From positions 1,116,001 to 1,180,000 of the forward strand of contig JARUPY010000083.1 in NCBI GenBank assembly GCA_029817715.1: DNA of 64,000 nt, given 5' to 3'. This document shows positions 22,165 through 35,160 of this stretch, piece by piece (the stretch's first letter is position 1; the number at the start of each line of letters is the position of its first letter). Source of the DNA: Melastoma dodecandrum (taxonomy: Eukaryota; Streptophyta; Magnoliopsida; Myrtales; Melastomataceae). The position numbers and the translations under genes are program-made. A model generated the notes under the pieces. That model was not told the origin of the DNA, made no database searches, and was given only the letters and a program-made list of their open reading frames with translations.

Positions 22165-25100
22165 ATGGATATGGAGGACATCAATATTCGTGAAGACCAA
22201 GAGATGGAAGATTTCAGAGAAGATCCGGCGGATCGGTCAGGCAGTAAACGGACCAAGTCATCTGGCCTTGAGAAGGTGAATTCCCGGTCGTCCGTCATGC
22301 GTCCGAAGAAGTTGGAGCAATAAGGTTTTATGCTAACTCCATTTGGTATTGTCGTAGGATTACATATTCACACGGTATAGCCCGAAGAAGTTGTGGGCGC
22401 TTTTCAATTCATTCGACGAGGATAGGAAGGCCGTGGTAAGAGAAGTTGGGTTCGAGGGGCTACTGCACAAGGCCAGCCACAACATGAACCACAGAGCGTT
22501 GAGGCTCTGCTTGAGGATGTTCGACCCAACGAGACGAGTGATTGTCATAGACGACGTGGAACACAAGTTGAGACCTGCAGACGTAGAAGCGATTCTGGGT
22601 CTGACTTGTACGGGATCTCCCATTCCAATGAAAGGCTCACTCGAATGTGTTCGACCCGAGTTACGAGAGCACATAAAACTTGGGCGGATATCAATGAAGT
22701 CTATCGAGGAGAAGTTGCGTGATCGGCAAGCGACGGATGAACTAGTTAAGGCCGAACTGGTGCTATTCATCCTGGGGTGCTACCTCTGTCCAGGCACTGC
22801 GTTTGACATCCCAAGGGGATATCTACTGTCAACAAGTGACGCGGGATCGATTGTGCATTTCGATTGGGCGACTCACGTGTTGGATACACTGTGCGATTAT
22901 GTGAGGACGTGGAAATTGAAGAAGGCCGCGCGTTACATAGGCATATGCGTACACCTCCTAATCGTAAGTACTTCTGTTTATAATGCATTTCCCTCCAAAT
23001 GCATAGGACGCGCAAAATTTGCGATCAACGTTTTTTACCGCTGCGTCATGTCAAGATGTTTTTCACAACAATGTTTGCAGGTATTTTTTGCCTGCAAGGT
23101 CAGTAAACCAGGATCACCGCTTTCAATATCTGGTCCCACGGCCCCGTTATGTGTGGAGTGGGCTGACGCCCGGCTGCACGCATGTTTGAAAATGTCGGAC
23201 GACATTTACCTTGAGAAGGTATGATGTGGCTTATTGTACTTTCTTTTTGCCACTGCCAGCTTCGAACAATTGCTATATTATTCGTACATATCCAGGTTCA
23301 AGGGTGTTCTCAGACGGGTAACATTGATGCTCGCGCAGTGCCGGATGAGGTCGATGACATTCAGACGCTGCTACAGAACGTAAAGGTGAAACATAAACTA
23401 AGCTCCAACCGATTAAGTTCACAATGATTCAGGAACATGCTAAGCCCCAAACGTTGATATTGCTGAAGGCCGTTGATTTCCGTGTACGATTTGTGGAGCA
23501 CGGCATGGATGACCTAAAGCGGCAAGTAGGCACACTGTTACTTGAGGTCAGAGAGGTCCGGAGCATTGTTCATGGCCTGGCAGACGCCATAACTACCCGT
23601 GGAGCCGCACGTAACGAGAAATCGCCGATGGAAGACGTCGCGGCCCCAGGTGCTGAATTCTTCAATACCACGGTAGAGGTGGACCGAGCTGTGCCAATTG
23701 AGGACAATGAACAGCAGGACCCACTGAATGAAGCAGGCCCTTCTGCTGTTAACAAGAAGAAGGTGGTAGTCGAAGTCGGGTCACTGCTGCAGTCCGAGGG
23801 CTTCGACGATTCCCAGCCCACACCTGATATCGGGCAGCATTCACCTAAATCTAATGAAGGCTCGGAAGCAATGGAAAGAAGGGTGATGGCTGTTCTCGAC
23901 AAAATGACCCTACTGCTGGGACAGCCGCAAGCCAATCCTGGGGCAGGGAACGATATCGTCGATTGCTTGTCACAGCCACAGGCAGTCGATGTGTTACAGA
24001 GGGTGGTGTCACCCGAGGAGCCGCATCGCATTGAAGACAGGATCGATGACATACCCGCATCACCACCTGCGCAACACCACACCGTTAACAAGGTCAGATC
24101 ACACAGCATTTCAGTTTCGTCGATGTACTTCGTTAATTGTTAAACCCGGTTAATCCGGTTTCTTTATATTGACGTGTTATTGTTTAATACGGTTGTCATA
24201 GGAGAGTATTTCTTCCACCAATCAGGTGAAGAATCCGGATAAAGTTCAGACCCGTCGTGCCTCGGCACGTAAGCCGTCCGTCTACGCGACATCTCCCTTC
24301 GTTACGGATAAGGCAGGGCCTCGGCGATCGAAGAGACTTTGTGATAATATTCCGGAGGTATATCATCACTCTTCACCCGTAGGTTTAGGGTGTCGGCGTA
24401 GCATTCAGCGATATTAACCAAGTAGTCTTACAGAAGTTTGTTAATATGTTAATTTATAGAACATTGATAAACTAATTCCGGAAGATGTTGATTTAGGAGA
24501 GTTGAAATCTTTCAACGTGGGAGATTGGAATTTGTTGTCCTATGCTTGGAATGAACTGCTCGATCCCAGGTTGGATTTTCTTGTTATGCTTTGTATTTTA
24601 TTATGTGCTCGAGAGTGTAGGGGTTCGTTATGCCGAATGCACTGTGATTTTATCATGCTATAATATTTATGTTGTTGCAGCGAACTGCTTTATTTGGGAC
24701 ATTCTGTCAGCATTTCAAGGCATGGAATGCTAACTCTGAAACCAAATAGGTGGATACAGAACGACGTACGGATGTGCTTCACTAGGAAATGTAATGCTTT
24801 AGTAATTGTCCCTTGCAACGACATTCATAGCGATGATCTGTATTATAGATCATCGACTACCACAGGGTCATGTTGAGCAGCGCCCAGCCGGACGACGGAC
24901 AACGCGATGGTATCTCTCTAGCTGGTTGGGGGTATGTCGAAATCATTGTAACATACAAATTACGATCATTGACAAATTGAATCTGAAGTTATCGTCATTG
25001 GGCAGAACCTTGCATCCCGTAATTATAGCACCGCAAAGATGCCAGTGATCACTATCGACGATCGACAGAATCTTCTAAAATTGTTCAAGCCCAACATCGG

Positions 25101-25859
25101 ATCCAATGATTGCGTCCAGTTGGTAACTGAAATGTTTTCATGATGTACCACCAAATTGATCGTTGTCTTCTTTGTACATATAGATTTGCTTATAATTTCA
25201 TTTACAGATATACATACCGGTATGTCTATCGGAGTCACACTGGTGCCTACAGGTAGTGAACTTTCGCGCAGGCGAAGTACTAGTTCTTGACAGGATGAAT
25301 AAGGGAGCATCGAACGTCCATGGGAGAATGGACCTGCATGTTCGGGTGCTGACCCTGCTGAAGGTTATTTTGGATGAGAATGCCCAGCAATCGAGTGCAC
25401 GCACCGTTCCGGACATATGTTCATGGCCCGTTCGTTGCCCGGGTTACGTCCCCCAACAGTTCATGTTGGGCAACGCGTAAGTATTGTTAACCCACAACAA
25501 GGAATTATAGACATGAAAACACTGATTTCTTTGTATGTTTTTTAGCGCTGATTGCGGAATTTTCGTCATGAAGTTCATGTCGATGTCGGACCCAACAGAG
25601 GGTCTTGCAGACGTGGTGAGCTAACGCAGCGGGAAAAATAATTGTATAACAGGGATTTGATGTATAAGCATCTGATGAGAACCATTGTTATTGCGGCTTA
25701 CAGCGTATGCGCGATTTAGACAGGTTTCGTCTTGCGATAAGTTTGATCAAGTGGCCGAGAAACGGACTGAAGAGCATGGTGCAAGGTAAGATGAAGGATC
25801 GCCGAAAGCAGAGGGCACGTGCAGCGAAAGGATTACCCCAACCAAGAAAAGATAGCTAA
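22165..25859 (+). CDS. C48 (Ulp1-like) protease gene of element C, apparently intact
   Basis: Exons with GT-AG borders: 22165-22275, 22358-22963 (606 nt), 23081-23218 (138), 23296-23385 (90), 23433-24092 (660), 24226-24357 (132), 24460-24569, about 24681-24765, then the catalytic exons from about 25207 to TAA at 25857-25859. Exon 2 begins DYIFTRYSPKKL and holds VLFILGCYLCPGTAFDI, the N-terminal domain shared with A, B and D. The 660-nt exon is acidic and low-complexity. The catalytic half shows IYIPVCLSESHW (His), VLVLDRM (Asp), VPQQFMLGN (Gln) and ADCGIFVMKFM (Cys), the C48 His-Asp-Gln-Cys set. C48 enzymes cleave SUMO-like modifiers. I found no stop or frameshift in the exons checked, but the junctions between 24765 and 25207 are unsure. 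Confidence 0.8.
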
Positions 25860-26072
25860 CATCTGACAGTAGCAGTGGTGTGCATAGCAGCATCTGTAAG
25901 TAACGGATAATTGAAAGCTACCACAAAAAGGTTGGAACTCGAACAACCACCTCAGATGTCCGACAGGTTTTATTTGTACTTTTCCGTAATAGGATGCCAT
26001 CGTAGTAGCACAAAATATTTTTTGTCATTGTGCACACTGTACGGCAGACATTGTAAATACTTGGGGCTTATA
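25860..26072. other. interval between convergent genes of element C
   Basis: About 210 bp between the C48 stop and the transposase end. It should hold both polyadenylation regions. No motif assigned. Confidence 0.5.
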
Positions 26073-27843
26073 TATTCATCTGGCCGACAACGGCAGTGAT
26101 TCGCACCCCAGAAGCGCCTTCTTTCGTTTACCCTTGTCACCTCGGAACGGACTTGCCTTGCCGTCAGACACCTCCATACTTTCAAGAGCTACTGTCAATT
26201 CTTGTATGGACTTGCGGACTTGCACGTAGGCGGCTTCAGTTTTGCCTCCAAGAAAACATAAATGACGCCACGCCGTCAAAAGAATACTTTGTCTAAATTC
26301 TTCAGTAGTCGCGTCGTGCCCGGAGCCGCCTGTGATAGAAGATTATGATAATCGTGCTCCCTTTGTCCAACGTTGCAGCACGAGCGGCGGTGGGATGGAC
26401 TTGACGCCTTCCATCTTCATAATGTGGAACATATGTGCGCAAGGCAGTCCGTACGTTTCGAAATGTACGCAACTACAGGTCAACGACGGACGATGTTTGG
26501 CTGAATAAACTTCAACCCCCAGTGATTCCTGCTCGTAACTTCGCAGCCGATATACTCGATTAATATTTCCATCTGTCATACCTTCGACGAAGAACAATGC
26601 TTCCTTGTGGATCTGCAAATAAACCTTACGAAACGATGCTAGAGTGTAGATCCGACTTGCGTCCGCCTCAAGGCTGCGCAACATGGTTCGCAATTGATAT
26701 GCCTTATATGTCGAAATGTAATCTGCCATACTTTCCTTATGGCGCAGGTCTGCGACGGCTCGCTCGTAGTGATGTAAATTGTGCTTCGTCTTCAGGTACA
26801 TTTTCATGAATGCGTGTATCCCTTCGCAACGCTGCGTGCTCCTAAGAGTAGCCCAGAAATGTCCTTGACAATACGTCATCCACCACATTCGTCTGCTATC
26901 GTATAGCTGTTGTAGCCTGCGAATGTTAACCGACCCAGTATTTTTCATCATATCCTCCCACTCTTGCTCTACCTCATCGATGGACTTCGAATTGTACATG
27001 AAGGAAGAGATGCATCGTCTCAGCGTCGGATCATGAACCCTTCGGACAATATTGCGACTCATGTGCCAAAGGCAAAGACGGTGTCTGGCTGTTGGCCATG
27101 TTTCTCATACGGCGGCGATCATCGATCTATCGGCATCGGTGACAACGCTGATAGGTACTTTGGACCCCATAACCTCGGCGTGCGTACTTAAAAGCCTAGT
27201 GTAATCATCTATTGACTCAGAAGCCAATAAGGCGGCCCCGAAGACAATGGTCTGGTGATGGTTGTTGACTCCGACGATGATAACCATTTGCATACCATAT
27301 GCATTCGTCTTGAAGGTTGAATCTAAAGCGACAACGTCCCCGAATGCGTTGTAATCCAACTTAGATTTTGTGTCTGACCAGTACATACGGACGACTTCGC
27401 CGTCCTCAATGGCCGTCACCAATGACATGCCTTGATCGCAACCTTGTCTGGACAGTAGATATGCATATCCAGCATTAAACATCGAGCAACTTCAAGATCT
27501 TTCATCCTTCAGCTTGCGATTGTTCATGTCTTTCATTAAGAAGCCCACCCGTTCGTGCCCTTCAGAAGCGTAAACCAGCAGATGCATAATGTCGCATTGC
27601 CTGAAACCTACGCTTAACATTCGATTCACGGCTGCCATATCCTCATCAGTCACTGCTCGCCTTTCGCACATGAAACACGATAGAGGGCCAGGCACCAACG
27701 CGTGCTTGTGAGATAAATTCGCTACTGTGATATACCAACGACCGTGGGTGTCCGTTGCGGTTCTAACCTCGCACGGGCAGCCTGACCTCGTGGACGGCCT
27801 CATTCGCGATGACCCGTCAACGGCGGATCTTCTCCTCGGATGG

Positions 27844-27852
27844 CCTTCTCGC
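27844..27852. repeat. target site duplication of element B, left
   Basis: CCTTCTCGC, repeated at 33152-33160. The bases just beyond are ambiguous because the left tip is GAAAGCGG instead of GGAAGCGG. A 9-11 bp duplication fits. Confidence 0.88.
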
Positions 27853-29041
27853 GAAAGCGGCTAACGTTACGTGCACGTAACGTTACGTAGTTTACTAAAT
27901 TTCATCATTCGGCTAGTAAAATTTACTAAATTTTTTAGTAAATTTTACTAAACAGTGACATTTTTTTTAGTAAAATCGTTAGTAATCGGATACTAACGGG
28001 GTTAGTAAATTACTAATGAAATTTACTAACCCCGTTAGTATCCGATTACTAACGTTACTAACCCCGTTAGTAGCTGATTACTAACGTTACTAACCCCGTT
28101 TGTACCGGATTACGAACGTTACTAATCCCGTTAGTATCCGATTACTAACGATTTTACGAATGAAGACCGATTTTTTAGTAAAAACGTTCGTAATCGAATA
28201 CTAACGGGGTTAGTAACTTGAGTAATCGGATACTAACGGGGTTAGTATTGTTAGTAATCGGATACTAACGGGGTTAGTATTGTTAGTAATCGGATACTAA
28301 CGGGGTTAGTATTGTTAGTATCGGATTACTAACAATACTAACCCCGTTAGTATCCGATTACTAACGTTACTACCCCCGTTAGTGTCGGATTACTAACGTT
28401 TTTACTAAAATTGTTAGTAATCAAATACTAACGGGGTTAGTAACGTTAGTAATCGGATACTAACGAGGTTAGTAACGTTAGTAATCCGATACTAACGGGG
28501 TTAGTAACGTTAGTAATCGAATACTAACGGGGTTAGTAACGTTAGTAATCGGATACTAACGGGGTTAGTATATTTGTAATGAATTTTACTAACGGGTACT
28601 AACCCCGTTAGTATCCGATTACTAACAATTTGTCTAAAAAGTCACTGTTCATGTATAGTAAAAAATTAGTAATTGTATTTGTAAAAGTGCGAAAGTTTTA
28701 GTAATCATTTACTAACATTTGGTTAAGATTTAGTAAATTACTGTTCAAATTTAGTAAAATTGTTAGTAAATGTCCGCTAGATTTAGTAACGCGTTACTAA
28801 ATAGTTTAGTAATTTACTAAACGTAACAGTGAACTCCGAACCTAATTAGTAAACTTTGGCCGATATGAAATTACGTAAATGCCCCTGTTCGTTTTTACTA
28901 AAGGTTTTACTAACCTAGGTACTAACCCATTGTTTTGCGTTGGCGGGCGTCGTTGGCATCCGTCGTCCTCCCCGTGCGTGCCTCCCCTCCGACCGCATTC
29001 TCTCGGCGTCCCCTCCGACTGTCCCCTCCGAGCACATTCCT
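27853..29041 (+). repeat. left terminal inverted repeat of element B
   Basis: Tip AAGCGGCTAACG, then the 20-bp palindrome ACGTTACGTGCACGTAACGT, then arrays of the same 32-bp unit as A (27970-28630) and a GC-rich inner part (28970-29041). The arm carries internal inverted blocks. It differs from A in unit number. Confidence 0.92.
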
Positions 29042-29319
29042 CCCCGCCCCCTTTGCGTCGTCCTCCCTCCGATCGTCCGTTCCCACCGGACCCTTCGACC
29101 GTAATACTCGCGATTACACATTTTACGTGCTGTCCGGCAGAAGTGATGGCGTCAGGTGAGAGCGCATTGTGTTTGTCGTCTCCGTATTGACGTGTATCTC
29201 GAAACCCTAATCATCACCGTCGACCCGTCTCTTTCCGTTTGCGATTGGAAAGTGATTATTAGGAATTTAGTTTCTGTAAATGGTTGAAGATTGTGGTTTC
29301 ATTGTGTTAAGGTGTTGGT

Positions 29320-30611
29320 ATGTTAGGATTTCTTGATTTGTGTTCTGTTGAAATCCGCTTCCGTTCTGTTACGGCAGAGATTGAAGGAGATGCTGAATTG
29401 GCCGCTGGAAATGCAAACACTCCTGAGAGTTCGAAAAAGAAAAAGGCTAGAAGAATACGTGTTGGTCTGGTAAGTTAGTGTTCCCTGTCTCTGTTTTCTT
29501 GATTTTGCCTGTCATTAAATGTAATGGTGTTAGTCTGCATTCTGTGGTTATACTATTACAGGATTACCTGTATACTCGATGTAGTCCAAAGAAGTTAATG
29601 TCGGTCCTGGACACATTCGATGAGGAGAGGAGGTCAGCGTTAAAAGAGTTAGGTTTTGATGGTCTTCTTCGTCTGGCAAGTAGGCAGGTGAATCACAGCG
29701 CAGTGAAGTTGTGTTTGAAGCTGTTCGATCCACAAAAGAGGGTTATGGTGATCGATGGTGTGAAACAACCCCTGCTCTCTACTGATGTACATGACCTAAT
29801 TGGCATACCATCTACAAAGGTTGGTGTCGCATTTAGCGGTCACATGGAAACCGTACGAGAAGAGCTAAAGGGACACCTAAGACAAGGTAAAATTTCTCTG
29901 AAATCTGTTGAGAGTAGTCTGCTATCAAGAACTGCTCCGGACGAGTTGTGGAGAGTAGAGGTTGTCATTTTCATCATAGGTTGCTATTTGTGCCCAACAA
30001 CGAGCTTCGATATCCACGAGAAGTACTTTCTTGCAACCCGCGATGTGAATGCAATCTGCAAATTTGATTGGGCAACTCATGTTCTTGATAACTTGTGTGC
30101 CCAAGTTAAGACATATCAACAGAATGAAGCAAGATACATCGGGGGTTGCGTGCAGATACTTGTGGTGAGCATTTGTATGATACGACTTTGTTAATATATT
30201 CTGCCCACTGATGTTAATGAACTCATCATCATTCGTTGTTCTTTTAACCAGCAAGCGTTCATGTTGTGTATAATGTAGTTATTCTATGCTAGTAAAGTGT
30301 CCAAGGCTGCCGATATGTTAGGAAAGAAGAACAGGTCATTGCCACTTTGTCAAGATTGGGACGACGATCGGCTGAAATGCGTTTTCAAAGGCTGTAATGT
30401 TGAAGCAACATATATTGTAAGTTCTTAGTCCAATTATTTTTACATTTCGAGGCACAATACCTGAATTGTTATGTATAGTTGTATTCGTTCCGTGGTATAC
30501 TGATGTTAATGCACTTAACAGGATGCGAACGAATTGCCGAATGTGGCAGATGAAGAAGCCGACTTGGTCCACGACTCGGAGACTATGATTGCTGTAATGC
30601 GGCGGTTGAAG
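29320..30611 (+). CDS. C48-protease-type transposon gene, 5' half, open frame (element B)
   Basis: Exons 29320-29469, 29562-30164, 30279-30416 and 30522-30611 are 150, 603, 138 and 90 nt, all open and in phase. The product starts MLGFLDLCSVE, has a basic SSKKKKARR patch, then DYLYTRCSPKKLMSVLDTFDEE, VEVVIFIIGCYLCPTTSFDIHE, DWATHVLDNLCAQV and DWDDDRLKCVFKGC. It ends at MIAVMRRLK before a GT donor. The downstream coiled region and the protease domain of C are missing, so the transcript would run into antisense transposase sequence. A truncated protein of about 330 aa without catalytic residues is possible. The acceptor of exon 3 is TAG where A has CAG. Confidence 0.72.
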
Positions 30612-30640
30612 GTAAGTTGAAAGTCATCGCGATGTACAAT

Positions 30641-31676
30641 TTAAATGTCAATGATTTTCCCTTTTACATTGGTGTAAGATAGACCTTTGCTGTAAACAGA
30701 GTCGAAAGCCACGACATCACCAAAAATTTGGTAATCAGCTATTGAAGTACTGTCCGCCCAATTTATGCGACTCACTTCATTCTTCTCGACAAATGTGTAA
30801 AAGGCCATACCCGTGTCGCTATTTCTCCTACAAAGAAGATATGCTAGCACAGAATCACAACCGCCAGTACTCCCAACTGAGTTTTCCTTAAGCTTCCTGT
30901 TTTTGATGTCCTTCATTAAGAAACCAACACGCGGATGTCCACCAGATACGTGTACAAGTAGCCGCATAATATCACACTGTCTAAACCCAACATCAAGCAT
31001 TCAGGTTATAAATGTCATATCTTCGTCTGAAATGTTCCGCCTTTCTCGCATGAAATAAGACAGCCCGTTACTCACCATTTCATGATTGTGCTTTAACTGA
31101 AGAGCTACAAACTTCCATTCTCCAGTCTCGTCAACTCTAGCTTTGAAGAAACAGTTGCAAGATGTCCTCATAGACGCCCTCACCCGACTATTGGCCGTCA
31201 ACATAGCTGAATCAGAACATACACCTTCCCTTGAGCAAACCCACTTTCTCATGACACATTCTCCATTTCTCACTTTCTGACGATCCCTTTTCCTAATTGA
31301 AAATCCATGCACCGTTGCGTACATTTTAATGAACTCTTCAACTTCTTCATCAGTACGAAATGATATATTCATCAACTGATCTTCATTCATATCCCTAAGT
31401 ATATTGAGGAAGTCATTTGTATCCTTTTCACCTGCACACACATACCGTAAATTAAGGGACAGATACTGCATTTAGTATTCCCAAACATTTGGCTGCAAAT
31501 CAAGCAAATATATGCATGAAGGTAAGAAAGCATTTACCGAATGTTGCGTGCTCTTGGTTGAAGACAAATTCCATTTCTTCAAGAGTGGAATGCGACTCGA
31601 CACCCTTGCATCCTAGGTTGAATGTATCCACCAACTCATTCGAACATATGCACACATCTTGTTCGTCATTTAGAGG
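30641..31676 (-). pseudogene. FAR1/MULE transposase, N-terminal half (element B)
   Basis: Same exons as in A: 31676-31538 and from 31431 downwards. It has the FAR1 domain (WVCSREG, CNCFFKARV, HNHE) and stops similarity just after DVVAFDS. It differs from A by an in-frame TGA at about 31001-31003, where A has CGA (Arg in TFITRMLD), a C-to-T change at a CpG. The product would end after the FAR1 domain. Confidence 0.85.
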
Positions 31677-32175
31677 CTGCAAAAAAATCAAAGGTAATAG
31701 AAATTGCTATGAGCCAATGCTGATCCAGATCATTCGTTTAGCAGCATTTAGTGTCAACACTTGCAGATCACCTGCAGCACACCTGTGAATTTCGCAGCTA
31801 ACTTCATTAACACATTGGGAATGGCAGGCAGCACACTTCACTACGGCATTAACTTCCCATCGAAATCAAACCTAACAACTTTTACTTTACCCCAACAGCC
31901 GGCAGAATAACTTCCACACCGGCGGATCTTCCTCTCAGCAACAACCGTCGCCGTATTCGGATCGAGGAGTTGCAAACATCCTTCACTGGAAAATCCGACA
32001 GATCACAACCGTGTCACAGCTGCTGCATCCTCCATAACAACCACAGCTGGTGCATCCGCCTTCGAGACACCCGCATCTCCTACTACGTTACTCATGCTTC
32101 CTCCGAATGGGGCAACTGCAGCACCGCCGAGAGGAATGCGGTCGGAGGGAAACTTCTCGGAGGGAACGCCGACAA

Positions 32176-33151
32176 GAAATGTGCTCGGAAGGGGACGGTC
32201 GGAGGGTACGCCGAGAAAATGCGGTCGGAGGGGACGCACGCACGTGGAGGACGACGGATGCCAACGACGCCCGCCAACGCAAAACAATGGGTTAGTACCT
32301 AGGTTAGTAAAACCTTTAGTAAAAACGAACGGGGGCATTTACGTAATTTCACATCGGCCAAAGGTTACTACTTAGGTTCGGAGTTCACTGTTACGTTTAG
32401 TAAATTACAAAACTATTTAGTAACGCGTTACTAAACCTAGCGGACATTTACTAACAATTTTACTAAATTTGAACAGTAATTTACTAAATCTTAACCAAAT
32501 GTTAGTAAATGATTACTAAAACTTTCGCACTTTTACAAATACAATTACTAATTTTTTACTATACATGAACAGTGACTTTTTAAACAAATTGTTAGTAATC
32601 GGATACTAACGGGCTTAGTACCCGTTAGTAAAATTCATTACAAATATACTAACCCCGTTAGTATCCGATTACTAACGTTACTAACCCCGTTAGTATCCGA
32701 TTACTAACGTTACTAACCCCGTTAGTATTCGATTACTAACGTTACTAACCCCGTTAGTATCCGATTACTAACAATACTAACCCCGTTAGTATCCGATTAC
32801 TCAAGTTACTAACCCCGTTAGTATTCGATTACTAACGTTTTTACTAAAAAATCGGTCTTCATTCGTAAAATCGTTAGTAATCGGATACTAACGGGGTTAG
32901 TAACGTTCATAATCCGGTACTAACGGGGTTAGTAACGTTAGTAATCGGATACTAATGGGGTTAGTAACGTTAGTAATCGGATACTAACGGGGTTAGTAAA
33001 TTTCATTAGTAATTTACTAACCCCGTTAGTATCCGATTACTAACGATTTTACTAAAAAAAATGTCACTGTTTAGTAAAATTTACTAAATAACCGAATGAT
33101 GAAATTTAGTAAACTACGTAACGTTACGTGCACGTAACGTTAGCCGCTTCC
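32176..33151 (-). repeat. right terminal inverted repeat of element B
   Basis: Reverse complement of the left arm with fewer repeat units. Ends with the palindrome ACGTTACGTGCACGTAACGT and TAGCCGCTTCC. Confidence 0.92.
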
Positions 33152-33160
33152 CCTTCTCGC
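33152..33160. repeat. target site duplication of element B, right
   Basis: CCTTCTCGC, identical to 27844-27852. Confidence 0.88.
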
Positions 33161-33396
33161 GAGCATACCCAACTATGCATTACAAGCTCGCCGCTTCGGT
33201 GACGTCGTATGTCATTTTTCCTCGTAGAGAATCCGTGTACCAGTCCGTACATCCTGAAAAGTTGACCAACCTCATCTGCTAAACCAAAAGTCATCTCCAT
33301 CATCTTCTCCTCCGACAGTCCCGACACGATCATCTGACAGTCGGCTGTGTCCCCAGCCGCCATAGTTTCCAACCCAGAAGGACTGTGCTCACTCAC

Positions 33397-34210
33397 ACTG
33401 CGAGGAAACAGCGATCAAACCCTTCCGAGCTCACAATTGGGACAGTGCTCACGGAGCGACCACCCACCTGCACCCACTGCAACTGGGTATGGGGATTCAA
33501 CAAAATACTTGAAGTTTCATGGACCTGCGGAAAGCAGTAAAAGAAAACCTCGTTAAACCCCCAGTTATTTTATTCTATGCATTGTCGCTCAGGTGATCCA
33601 ATAGGAAATCATCATACGACTATCTACAAGAACTAAAAACAACCCACGCGTATCTTCAAAACTAATTGCTCAAACCAAATAAATGAAATGAAAAAACCAA
33701 CCTCCAGAATCCAGAACATTGAACGACCAACAGGACTGCGTTGGGATAGATGGCTGTAATTTCTGAACAAGTTGCACTTGCCTGCTGGGGATTATTATGT
33801 AAAATCTCAGACGTTAGATTTTCACCTTGCGAATCCATATGAGGTTATCCAGTAGGTGAACCTACCGAGCAGAATCTTCTACAAAACATGATATTAATAT
33901 AACAAAATAAAAAACGAATAACCTACCAGCGTGGAAGTAGAAGGCATTTAATTCATTGGTCGTCATGCTTGCACGGCCGCCGGTTTGATCTGTGTGCAGG
34001 ACTTATCCGACTGAACATTAATAATTCACCAACCACGCTCAGAGAACTCGAAGCGACATGGAACCGTCGATACTGCTCGCATTAACTTCCCTCAGCCAAC
34101 TCCAAGTGTAACACCGATTTCTTCTATCCCACTCACCCTACGGGAACGCACCAACTAAGCCACTTCCACCGAAACACAGACGCGGTAACCAAACCCTTAA
34201 GCCTCCCCAG
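33397..34210. other. interval between the C transposase start and the unknown gene pair
   Basis: These 800 bp lie between divergent genes and should hold their promoters and, for the transposase, an upstream leader exon like the one in A. I recognise no exon, motif or array unit here. Confidence 0.4.
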
Positions 34211-35160
34211 ATGAATGGCAGCACATCACAGGGCAGCACAACAAACGGCACTACGCCTCCGCGGAACTACCACATCTAGGTATGTTCCGTTCGACCCATA
34301 CCATGTGAAAAAGCATGTCGTGTGAGATTGGAGATATGGCATGGTACGCGTACACTGCAAGACCGCCCGGGCTACGACGTTACTTTCGACGTCCGTTTGT
34401 CGACCAACTTCCCCGCTCAGTATGGCAACGGACAATGGGTACGCGATCTACGTGCTACGCTGCTGAACCTGCTGGATAGAGAGCCCCATTTAAGCGAAAC
34501 AAACTGTGATGCCACCTTGGAGCGTGTCCTCCGTACTATCCACCTGTCGATACTGAAACTGCTGCGTCCGGGCACGAACAAGCTGCTCGTGAGGCTAAAC
34601 AAGGATTCACTACGTTTAGCGACCATGTTCTCCGAAAACAGGATATTCCAGATGCGACTGAAACTTGAGGTGTACGACAACGTATACGCATGGGAGTTCA
34701 TCTTGAAGGACACTGGGGTGTCGTCGACCTGGCGCTGGCGGAGGGCATCCACGATATGGATATGCACAACGAGCTGTCCTTCCTCATCTGGAGATGCCCG
34801 CCCTTCGCCAAGAACGGCTCCTTCGTCTCCGCGGCGCTGGACCTCTTCTCCCACCAGAAGACCTCCATTGCACTGGTCAAAGTCCGCGATGAACGACCCA
34901 AGGAGCATATGCGCGGCCTTTCCATTCGGCAGCCTTCAGTATGTCAATTCTTGGCGTGGGGGCGTCTTCATCCTGTGGAGGCGGGAGGAGGTGAGCATCC
35001 ACTTCTTCGAGGAGCAGAGTGATCGGCCAGTGCACTTGTTGTGGTACGTGCTCGTGTAAATACCTGGACTAAGTTCTCATCAACTTTCGTACGCACATTG
35101 ATCATATGCATCTTACTTTCCACGTAGGACTACCCGACGAACTTGTTATCGGACGTGTAG
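34211..35160 (+). pseudogene. unrecognised gene, first copy of a tandem pair (element C)
   Basis: From ATG at 34211 (MNGSTSQGS) the frame aligns with the second copy at 35767. Shared blocks include IPCEKACRVRLEIWHG, GYDVTFDVR, NGQWVRDLRATLLNLL, ILKLLRPGTNKL, LRLATMFSENRIFQMRL and SWRGGVFILWRR. Defects: TAG at 34277-34279; a 1-nt loss near 34715 that moves VVDLALAEGIHDMDM to another frame; a return near 34900; a further 1-nt loss near 35025. A GT at 35044 and AG before 35128 give a last exon DYPTNLLSDV, as in copy two. Function unknown: no domain recognised. Confidence 0.7.

Larger units (their letters stand above)
27853..33151. mobile_element. MULE element B, nested in the transposase of element C
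   Basis: Sister copy of element A with the same TIR type, the same four protease exons, the same transposase half and the same internal junction. It is 5.3 kb long. It has a 9-bp duplication of C sequence. Joining the two sides, with one copy of the duplication, restores CSREGHPRRR in C's transposase. B inserted later than C. Confidence 0.95.
26073..33396 (-). pseudogene. FAR1/MULE transposase of element C, split by element B and carrying three stops
   Basis: The N-terminal part (33396-33165) reads MSEHSPSGLETMAAGD...HSWVCSREG. Element B interrupts at the G of CSREG, and the frame resumes at 27843 with HPRRRSAVDG. The rest, down to 26076, is one frame: FAR1 region, RMLSVGFRQCDIMHLL, DVVALDSTFKTN (first Asp), ISVVTDADRSM (second Asp), LRSTQRCEGIHAFMK (Glu) and a SWIM zinc finger CSCVHFETYGLPCAHMFH. 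In-frame stops lie at 27492-27494, 27105-27107 (TGA where D has CGA for Arg) and 26343-26345 (TAA). The last lies before a C-terminal part, AWRHLCFLGGKTEAAYVQVR, that D also has. Without B and the stops it would be a full MULE transposase. Confidence 0.88.

Noticed and set aside
22360..23015. Minus-strand frames opposite the C48 exons of C (also 23570-24109, 34417-34908)
   Set aside because: They are shadows of well-supported exons on the other strand.
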